Source of the DNA: Yersinia aldovae ATCC 35236
Lineage (GTDB): Bacteria > Pseudomonadota > Gammaproteobacteria > Enterobacterales > Enterobacteriaceae
Direction of reading: 5' to 3'
Length of the DNA: 60,255 nt
Assembly: GCF_000173735.1 (NCBI RefSeq)
Contig: NZ_ACCB01000028.1
Span: 1-60,255, forward strand
Positions 54,504 to 60,255 of the stretch are shown in pieces. The translations under genes were made by a program, and so were the position numbers. Numbering within the stretch: position 1 is the first letter of the stretch; the number at the start of each line of letters is the position of its first letter. The notes beneath the pieces were generated by a model. That model saw only the letters and a program-made list of their open reading frames with translations. It was not told the origin of the DNA and made no database searches.

Positions 54504-54824
54504 TTAAGGTTTATGACCTGGCAGATAAGGGAAACTCATCACATTACTGCCCAGTTCAGAGATTCTGGCGCTGCCCTTTTCGGTGACGGCATCAATACGA
54601 ATCACCGAATGGAGAGGGATATAGCTACGGTTAACGCCCGAGAACTCAGTTTTCAATTTTTCTGTGGATGGATCGACCAATAACGTTGATTGGCTATCGA
54701 AAACAAAATCTGCAATTTCGATAAATCCAAACAAGTTGCTTGGGCCGACTTCACGGACATAGAGCTGATAATTCTTACCGTTATTTATAAACTGAATACG
54801 ATAAAGCAATTGTTCACTGGCCAT
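54504..54824 (-). CDS. DUF1820 family protein
   Basis: A 106-residue soluble protein beginning MASEQLLYRIQFINNGKNYQLYVREVG. The blocks FGFIEIADFVFD, LLVDPSTEKLKTEF and NRSYIPLHSVIRIDAVTEKG match the DUF1820 family, common in gammaproteobacteria and of unknown function. I chose the ATG at 54824 (GAGG 11 bases upstream) rather than the longer frame from 54887. It lies 38 bases upstream of yhhM on the same strand and has no counterpart at this site in E. coli. Confidence 0.85.
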   Translation of the reverse strand: MASEQLLYRIQFINNGKNYQLYVREVGPSNLFGFIEIADFVFDSQSTLLVDPSTEKLKTEFSGVNRSYIPLHSVIRIDAVTEKGSARISELGSNVMSFPYLPGHKP

Positions 54825-55064
54825 GATGCTATATGCCTCTATCCCTTGATTTAGCGAAAGGAAATCGGCGTTAACATAGCATGTCAATCTGACAAGGCCA
54901 AGAGCTCAGCCGGTTACTCCTCGCCCTTAATCTGATTCTGCGCACTCTTACGCATTAAGCGCTACAACTTATGCAAGTCGCTTAAGTGTCGCTATCGTTC
55001 TTTGCTCTCATCCCTTACACTTAATAGACGTACACTGGTCGCGAATAGTTATTAATTGATTGCA

Positions 55065-55098
55065 GCTATTAATTACAGATTGCTATTAACTACAGATT
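55065..55098. repeat. 17-base tandem repeat upstream of yhhN
   Basis: GCTATTAATTACAGATT (55065-55081) is followed directly by GCTATTAACTACAGATT (55082-55098), 16 of 17 bases identical, with a weaker third copy just before (TAGTTATTAATTGATT). It lies about 55 bases upstream of the yhhN start in an otherwise featureless 260-base gap. Confidence 0.8.
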
Positions 55099-55151
55099 AT
55101 CATTATCACACAGGTGTCCTCACCGAACCCTGCTTAGAAAAAGGATAAATC

Positions 55152-55778
55152 ATGAGCTGGCCATTCCTTGCTGTATTTTTTTCTGGTTGGTTGTTTGTCG
55201 ATGCCACTTATCGCGGCCCGCGCTGGCAGCGTTGGGTATTCAAACCGGTCACTTTATTACTCTTACTTTTATTGGCCTGGCAAGCGCCGATCCTTGGCCC
55301 TGCCGGTTATCTGATTGTTCTGGGTTTGTTGGCAACATTGATAGCTGATGCTTTATTACTGCTACCCAGTGAGCGCTTACTTTATGCTCTAGGCGCATTC
55401 TTCCTATCGCATTTACTGTACACCATCAGTTTTGCCAGCCAGATGACACTTACGCTGTTCTGGCCATTGCCAGTGGTTTTGATAATAATAGGCGCACTGC
55501 TGCTAGCCACAATCTGGACGCAGTTGCAAGAGATGCGCTGGCCGGTGGTGGCCTTCGTCGGCATGACATTGCTGATGGTCTGGATGGCGGGTGAGCAGTA
55601 CTTTGCCCGCAGTACTGATTTGAGCTTCTCACTGCTGACCGGTACAGTCTTGCTATTGATATCACACAGTATCTGGCTGCTGAACCGCTATCGTTTCTCC
55701 TTCCGTGCTTCAGATGCCATTGTCGCCGGATGCTATTTTGTCGGGCATTTCCTGATTGTCAGATCGCTATATTTATAA
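55152..55778 (+). CDS. yhhN: YhhN/TMEM86 family protein (lysoplasmalogenase-like)
   Basis: A 208-residue polytopic membrane protein of the YhhN/TMEM86 family; the mammalian member TMEM86B is a lysoplasmalogenase, while the bacterial role is unsettled. About eight helices are seen, with family residues in [16 protein letters not shown] (the conserved Asp) and [14 protein letters not shown] (the conserved His), both candidate catalytic positions. Same position as in E. coli, between yhhM and zntA. A small hairpin (GCTCC/GGAGC, 55815-55830) follows. Confidence 0.88.
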   Translation: MSWPFLAVFFSGWLFVDATYRGPRWQRWVFKPVTLLLLLLLAWQAPILGPAGYLIVLGLLATLIADALLLLPSERLLYALGAFFLSHLLYTISFASQMTLTLFWPLPVVLIIIGALLLATIWTQLQEMRWPVVAFVGMTLLMVWMAGEQYFARSTDLSFSLLTGTVLLLISHSIWLLNRYRFSFRASDAIVAGCYFVGHFLIVRSLYL

Positions 55779-55931
55779 CTCACCGTGATTCAATGGTTTG
55801 ATCTCATTAATGTGGCTCCAAGGATGGAGCTTAAATTCTCGATTTACTCATTCACACGCTATATCCCAGCAGTTTTGCTCCTCGCTGCGCATAAACTTAA
55901 TCACTGTTTAGCAATTATTCTCATTTAGGTC

Positions 55932-55963
55932 TTGACTCTGGAGTTGGCTCCAAGGTGTAGAGT
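55932..55963 (+). promoter_or_regulatory. ZntR-type promoter and operator of zntA
   Basis: TTGACT (-35, 55932-55937) and TAGAGT (-10, 55958-55963) are separated by 20 bases, the overlong spacer of MerR-family promoters. The spacer carries the dyad CTGGAGTTGGCTCCAAG, near the E. coli zntA operator. Zinc-bound ZntR would untwist the DNA to permit transcription. The zntA start is 36 bases downstream. Confidence 0.88.
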
Positions 55964-55999
55964 GCCGCTATATCTGCTAAAACTCATCCAGGGGGCATC

Positions 56000-58327
56000 A
56001 TGCATTCACATTCTGAACAAACACATTCAACCGCTAAACACAGCGATTGCGGCTGTGGCGATACTCACGCCAAACAACAAACAGGTTGCAGCAACAAACA
56101 AGCAACGACTGCCAGTAATAGCAGTACCAGCTCAGAGAGTGAGCACTCACATCAAGATGGAGGTTGCTGTAGTCAGAACCCTCCTGATGAAGGTGACGAA
56201 GAAAGTGATTTACTTACAGCAGCGATACCTTCAGGTAGTCAGCGTTTTAGCTGGCAAGTCAAAGGGATGGACTGCCCCAGTTGCGCCCGCAAGATTGAAA
56301 ATGCCGTCAGTAACCTGACAGGTATTGAAAATGTAAAAGTCCTGTTTGCCACCGAAAAACTGGTGGTCGATGCATACACAGATATCCGCCCTCAAGTCCA
56401 GTACGCGGTAACGCAAGCCGGGTTCAGCCTGATGGATACCCAAGCTACATCCGCGCAAAAAATGGCCCCGCCAGTATCACGCTTTAATGAATACCTGCCG
56501 TTAGCCCTATTAGCCACGCTGATGCTTATCAGTTGGGGGATCTCGCTATTCAGCGTTGAGCTAAGTGAATTAGCATTTATCGCAACCACAATTGTCGGGC
56601 TTATCCCGATTGCGACCAAGGCCTGGAAGCTCATCCGCTCCGGCACACCTTTCGCTATTGAAACCTTAATGAGTGTTGCGGCAATCGGAGCGATGTTTAT
56701 TGGGGCCACCGCTGAAGCGGCAATGGTATTGCTGCTATTTATGATCGGTGAATTGCTCGAATCCTATGCGGCAAACCGCGCACGTCGTGGTGTAACGGCA
56801 CTAATGGCGCTGGTACCTGAAGAGGCATTGCTATTAAAAGATGGCGAACGGATCTCCGTACCGGTCGCCAGCTTGCGCCCCGGCGATATCATTGAAATCT
56901 CACCGGGTGGCCGTCTGCCAGCCGATGCTGAACTGGTCACACCGTTTGCCAGCTTCGATGAAAGCGCCCTAACCGGTGAGTCCATTCCTGTTGAGCGCCA
57001 GAAAGGGGAAAAAGTTGCGGCCGGGAGTTTATCAGTTGATCGCGCCACCGAAATGCGGGTGGTTTCTGAACCGGGCAATAACGCCATCGATCGTATTTTG
57101 CAACTTATTGAATTAGCAGAAGAACGGCGCGCACCTATCGAACGTTTTATTGACCGTTTCAGCCGCGTTTATACACCGGCGATTATGCTGTTGTCCTTGC
57201 TGGTGATGCTGGTGCCACCATTAGCTTTCGCCGAACCCTGGGAGACCTGGATATACCGCAGTTTGACGCTATTGCTGATTGGGTGTCCATGCGCGTTAGT
57301 TATCTCCACACCGGCGGCGATAACCTCAGCGCTGGCAGCAGCAACCCGTCAGGGAGCGCTCATCAAGGGCGGTGCGGCACTGGAACAATTGGGCCGGATT
57401 CAAACGGTTGCCTTTGATAAGACGGGTACTCTGACTGAGGGTAAACCCAAAGTGACCGATATTCTGCCCGTATCAGGTGTGAGCGAAACTCGCCTGTTAG
57501 CGCTGGCTGCAGCAGTCGAAACCGGATCACACCATCCACTGGCGATCGCTATCACGCAACGAGCACAACAAAATACCCCGATGCTGCCACTGGCCGAAGA
57601 ACGGCGTGCGCTGGCCGGTGTCGGTGTTGAAGGCAAGGTAAATGGGTTAACTGTGCGTGTTAGCGCACCCAGTAAGTTACCACCGGCGTTACTCAAAACA
57701 GAATGGCAAACACAGCTTGACCAACTGGAAAGCAGTGGTAAAACCGCTGTTGCCGTGCTGGAAGGTGAGAAGTTTATCGGTTTGCTGGCACTGCGCGATA
57801 CCCTGCGGACAGATGCCAAAAAAGCCATTGATGCCCTGAAAAAGTTAGGTATTCAAGGTGTGATGTTAACCGGTGATAACCCACGCGCTGCGGCGGCAAT
57901 TGCCAGTGAGTTGGGGATAGATTATCGCGCCGGATTACTGCCTGAAGATAAAGTGCAGGCGGTTATGGCACTGAATGCGTCACACCCAACAGTGATGGTG
58001 GGAGATGGCATTAACGATGCTCCTGCGATGAAAGCGGCCAGCATTGGTATTGCTATGGGCAGCGGCACGGACGTCGCACTAGAAACAGCCGATGCTGCAT
58101 TGACACATAACCGTCTGACTGGGCTGGCAGAAATCATTCTGTTATCGCGGGCAGCCAACGCCAATATCCGCCAGAACATCACTATCGCGTTGGGGCTAAA
58201 AGGGATTTTCCTGATTACCACACTGCTGGGGCTAACCGGTTTATGGCTCGCGGTATTAGCGGATTCGGGTGCAACTGCATTGGTGACCGCCAACGCGCTG
58301 AGGTTGTTACGCAAGCGAGACAGTTGA
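56000..58327 (+). CDS. zntA: Zn(II)/Cd(II)/Pb(II)-translocating P-type ATPase ZntA
   Basis: ZntA exports zinc, cadmium and lead across the inner membrane. The 775-residue protein has a His/Cys-rich tail (residues 1-60, with CGCGDTH, HSHQDGGCC), a ferredoxin-like metal domain (GMDCPSCARKIENAV), actuator TGES, the transmembrane CPC motif (IGCPCALVIS), phosphorylation site FDKTGTLTEGKP, the HP locus (SHHPLA), and the hinge MVGDGINDAPAM. E. coli ZntA has 732 residues; the extra length is in the metal-rich N-terminus. AGGGGG precedes the ATG and a ZntR-type promoter drives it. Confidence 0.96.
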   Translation: MHSHSEQTHSTAKHSDCGCGDTHAKQQTGCSNKQATTASNSSTSSESEHSHQDGGCCSQNPPDEGDEESDLLTAAIPSGSQRFSWQVKGMDCPSCARKIENAVSNLTGIENVKVLFATEKLVVDAYTDIRPQVQYAVTQAGFSLMDTQATSAQKMAPPVSRFNEYLPLALLATLMLISWGISLFSVELSELAFIATTIVGLIPIATKAWKLIRSGTPFAIETLMSVAAIGAMFIGATAEAAMVLLLFMIGELLESYAANRARRGVTALMALVPEEALLLKDGERISVPVASLRPGDIIEISPGGRLPADAELVTPFASFDESALTGESIPVERQKGEKVAAGSLSVDRATEMRVVSEPGNNAIDRILQLIELAEERRAPIERFIDRFSRVYTPAIMLLSLLVMLVPPLAFAEPWETWIYRSLTLLLIGCPCALVISTPAAITSALAAATRQGALIKGGAALEQLGRIQTVAFDKTGTLTEGKPKVTDILPVSGVSETRLLALAAAVETGSHHPLAIAITQRAQQNTPMLPLAEERRALAGVGVEGKVNGLTVRVSAPSKLPPALLKTEWQTQLDQLESSGKTAVAVLEGEKFIGLLALRDTLRTDAKKAIDALKKLGIQGVMLTGDNPRAAAAIASELGIDYRAGLLPEDKVQAVMALNASHPTVMVGDGINDAPAMKAASIGIAMGSGTDVALETADAALTHNRLTGLAEIILLSRAANANIRQNITIALGLKGIFLITTLLGLTGLWLAVLADSGATALVTANALRLLRKRDS

Positions 58328-58383
58328 ACATCTAACCACTTGAATAAATTGATATTGCTATTTTCAAATATGTCCGTCAGCGG

Positions 58384-58421
58384 AGGAGTAACAGCAGGTG
58401 ATTATGCTTTTACTCCTTTTT
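58384..58421. terminator. Terminator of zntA, overlapping the tusA end
   Basis: AGGAGTAACAGCA (58384-58396) pairs with TGCTTTTACTCCT (58405-58417) with one mismatch, followed by TTTTC on the plus strand. The right arm includes the tusA stop codon, so the convergent genes share this sequence. Confidence 0.8.
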
Positions 58422-58652
58422 CACCAAATAGCGGTACGGCGTCTGTTCAGTATCTTGGGCCAGTAATTGGTGATCCATAAAACGACAGAAACCAGGAATA
58501 TCACGGGTAGTCGCTGGGTCATCGGCGATAATCAGCAGGGTTTGACCGTCTTCCATATGCCGGACCGTTTTACGTACCATCATCACCGGCTCTGGACAGC
58601 GCAGACCAAGTGCATCAAGTGTTTTGTCCGGATTAGCAAAAATATCGATCAT
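58410..58652 (-). CDS. tusA: Sulfur carrier protein TusA
   Basis: TusA takes sulfur from IscS and passes it to TusBCD for 2-thiolation of tRNA wobble uridine. The 80-residue protein contains the SirA/TusA signature [19 protein letters not shown] with the sulfur-carrying cysteine at C19. E. coli TusA has 81 residues. It is a single gene, convergent with zntA and divergent from yhhQ, as in E. coli. Confidence 0.95.
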   Translation of the reverse strand: MIDIFANPDKTLDALGLRCPEPVMMVRKTVRHMEDGQTLLIIADDPATTRDIPGFCRFMDHQLLAQDTEQTPYRYLVKKE

Positions 58653-58864
58653 GGTGATTCTCTTGTTAGCCGTTATACGGTGTGGCAGCGGATAAACGTA
58701 AGCCTGCTTAGTTTCGAAGCTGCATAGTTTACCCCGTCAATTTTCTGGTGCAAGTAACACGATAATTTACGTAAAAAGCCATCGTTTGCGTTAAAATTAA
58801 CCATTGCATTCGTTGCGCAAACGCGTATTATGCCGCCGCGTCGTAGGAATTGCGGCACATTTAG

Positions 58865-58896
58865 TTTGGGTTCCCTCACCCCAATAACCAAAAAGG
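58865..58896 (+). promoter_or_regulatory. Probable preQ1-I riboswitch of yhhQ
   Basis: TTGGG (58866-58870) and CCCAA (58880-58884) form a 5-base stem closing the loop TTCCCTCAC, followed by the A-rich tail TAACCAAAAAGG. This is the pattern of the preQ1 class I aptamer, close to the Thermoanaerobacter example (stem, C-bearing loop, A-rich tail ending in AAGG). The terminal AAGG (58893-58896) is the yhhQ ribosome site, eight bases from its ATG, and can pair with the loop cytosines to close a pseudoknot. Bound preQ1 would then block translation. preQ1 riboswitches ahead of queuosine-precursor transporters are established in other bacteria. Confidence 0.72.
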
Positions 58897-58904
58897 TCAC
58901 ATCT

Positions 58905-59585
58905 ATGTTTTCGTTTACTGCCCAACAGCGGATGACCGCTTTGGTATGGCTGGCGCTATTCCATATTGTCATCATTACCTCCAGTAACTATCTGGTACAA
59001 TTACCGATCGCTATCTTCGGTTTTCACACCACCTGGGGGGCGTTTACCTTTCCGTTCATCTTTCTTGCTACTGATCTGACCGTGCGAATTTTTGGCGCTC
59101 CTTTGGCGCGCCGGATCATTCTGTCGGTTATGGTGCCAGCGTTGCTGATTTCATATCTGATTTCAGCCCTGTTTTATCAGGGGAGTTGGCAGGGGTTACC
59201 GGCATTAACCAGCTTTAACTTGGTGGTAGCCCGTATCGCGATTGCCAGCTTTATGGCCTATGTACTCGGCCAGATTCTGGATGTTCAGGTATTTAACCGT
59301 CTACGTCAGCGCAGCGCCTGGTGGGTTGCCCCGACTGCCGCGATGTTCTTTGGCAATATCAGTGACACAATGGCGTTCTTCTTTATTGCATTCTATCGCA
59401 GTACCGATCCCTTCATGGCCGCAAATTGGGTGGAAATTGCCTTAGTGGATTATAGCTTTAAGCTACTGATCTGCATGTTTTTCTTCCTGCCCGCCTATGG
59501 CGTAATGCTCAACGTGTTACTGAAATACTTCGCTCGGCAGACCGAGCAGCAAACACTAAAGCAAGTGACGGCCACTGAACAATAG
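58905..59585 (+). CDS. yhhQ: Queuosine precursor (7-cyano-7-deazaguanine) transporter YhhQ
   Basis: YhhQ is the ECF/VUT-type inner-membrane transporter that takes up the queuosine precursors preQ0 and preQ1. The ATG at 58905 gives 226 residues, starting MFSFTAQQRMTALVWLALFH, near the E. coli length of 221. About six helices are evident, with FHTTWGAFTFPFIFLATDLTVRIFG and NISDTMAFFFIAFYRS as conserved segments. It is divergent from tusA and preceded by a probable preQ1 riboswitch. Longer frame from 58830 would run through that riboswitch and is rejected. Confidence 0.94.
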   Translation: MFSFTAQQRMTALVWLALFHIVIITSSNYLVQLPIAIFGFHTTWGAFTFPFIFLATDLTVRIFGAPLARRIILSVMVPALLISYLISALFYQGSWQGLPALTSFNLVVARIAIASFMAYVLGQILDVQVFNRLRQRSAWWVAPTAAMFFGNISDTMAFFFIAFYRSTDPFMAANWVEIALVDYSFKLLICMFFFLPAYGVMLNVLLKYFARQTEQQTLKQVTATEQ

Positions 59586-59639
59586 ATTGCTTTTAGCGTC
59601 TGAATAAGGTGCGATAAGGTTATGCCCAAAGTAGATGGT

Positions 59640-59680
59640 GTTGCAGCTCCTCTGCGACTTCAAGTACGAAGGGGATATTA
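59640..59680. repeat. Possible ERIC terminal fragment
   Basis: GACTTCAAGTACGAAGGGGATATT (as a region, 59656-59679) resembles the ERIC end AGCTTCAAGGACGAGGATAT at 31063-31082 in this window. It has no ERIC core. It may be a remnant or chance similarity; it lies in the yhhQ-dcrB gap. Confidence 0.3.
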
Positions 59681-59700
59681 ATCATTGATAAGGGATTCCC

Positions 59701-60225
59701 ATGCATAAAATAACCAAATTTCTTGCTGTTGGCCTGCTGGTTGCGGGATTAAGCGCCTGTGATGGCAATAGCAATAACAACGTGGGCCAACCGATCAGCC
59801 TGCTGGAAGGTAAAGTGGCCTTCAGCTTGCCAGCGGATCTGTCTGATCAAAGCGGGAAAATGGGCAATCAAGCCAATAACATGCACATTTACGCCAATAA
59901 AACCGGCGATAAAGCAGTTATCGTGATTTTAGGTGATAATACCAATGAAGCGCTGGATGTGCTGACAACCCGTTTAGCCGACCAGCAACGCGCTCGCGAC
60001 GCCAACCTGCAAGTGGTAACCAATAAAGCAATTAAAGTTGACGGGCAGCCATTCCAGCAACTGGATAGCATTATTACCAGCGGCGGCCAAAAGGCTTATT
60101 CGTCAGTGTTGATGGGCAACGTCGATAACCATCTGATGACAATACAAATTACGCTACCTGCCGATAATCAGCAGCAAGCGCAAACCGAAGCTGAATCTAT
60201 TATCAGTACCTTGAAGCTGAAATAG
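59701..60225 (+). CDS. dcrB: Lipoprotein DcrB
   Basis: DcrB is an envelope lipoprotein first known because phage C1 needs it for adsorption in E. coli; it also supports outer-membrane lipoprotein handling. The 174-residue precursor has a lipoprotein signal peptide with lipobox LSAC (cysteine near residue 20), then [36 protein letters not shown] and a C-terminal [18 protein letters not shown], all aligned with E. coli DcrB. It follows yhhQ as in E. coli. The last 30 bases of the window hold no further gene. Confidence 0.95.
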   Translation: MHKITKFLAVGLLVAGLSACDGNSNNNVGQPISLLEGKVAFSLPADLSDQSGKMGNQANNMHIYANKTGDKAVIVILGDNTNEALDVLTTRLADQQRARDANLQVVTNKAIKVDGQPFQQLDSIITSGGQKAYSSVLMGNVDNHLMTIQITLPADNQQQAQTEAESIISTLKLK

Positions 60226-60255
60226 AATTCCTTGAAGGAGGTTATTGGTAACTCC

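Noticed and set aside
58830-58904. Upstream extension of yhhQ by 25 codons
   Set aside because: The extension would encode the riboswitch-like sequence and is basic and unlike the family; the ATG at 58905 has the ribosome site and aligns with E. coli.

Overview
The window is a chromosomal segment of an enterobacterium of the genus Yersinia. The evidence is the gene order, protein sequences close to but distinct from E. coli K-12 orthologues, and two ERIC-type intergenic repeats. I cannot fix the species; several proteins differ from what I remember of Y. pestis, so a Y. enterocolitica-like or environmental Yersinia is my guess. No rRNA, tRNA, CRISPR array, insertion sequence or prophage was seen.

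Layout. (1) 45-29766 matches, in inverted order, the E. coli 86-min block: hemG-trkH-yigZ-pepQ, divergent fadBA under a FadR operator, fre-ubiD, rfaH, hemB-tatD, tatABC, ubiE-ubiJ-ubiB, rmuC, udp, ysgA, metE/metR, yigM. Four genes are extra relative to E. coli: hemB, a DedA protein, a short CstA-type peptide/carbon-starvation transporter and a tyrosine-phosphatase-like protein. (2) 29921-31083 is a junction holding an AEC-family permease and an ERIC element. (3) 31067-60225 matches the E. coli 77-min block: ugpBAECQ, livKHMGF, panM, rpoH, ftsYEX, rsmD, yhhL, yhhM, yhhN, zntA, tusA, yhhQ, dcrB, plus a DUF1820 gene. (4) Between ugpB and livF lies an inserted AT-rich operon (36632-42555) for a CS1-type (alpha/class 5-like) chaperone-usher fimbria: pilin, usher, two chaperones, a second pilin-like subunit and a large tip-adhesin candidate.

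Functions served are core ones: quinone and haem synthesis, Tat export, fatty-acid oxidation, methionine synthesis, phosphate-ester and branched-chain amino-acid uptake, heat-shock sigma factor, SRP receptor and division ABC complex, zinc efflux, tRNA thiolation and queuosine precursor uptake. Visible control sites include a FadR operator, MetJ boxes, a perfect CRP site, a PhoB box, a ZntR-type promoter and a probable preQ1-I riboswitch ahead of yhhQ.

The main anomalies are three single-base frameshifts, in ugpB, in the fimbrial usher and in ftsY. FtsY is essential in E. coli, so at least that one is probably a sequence error, and the other two should be judged in that light. I did not find a clearly undescribed system; the most interesting items are the fimbrial operon with its leader, the preQ1 riboswitch, and the ERIC that ends the ugpQ reading frame.
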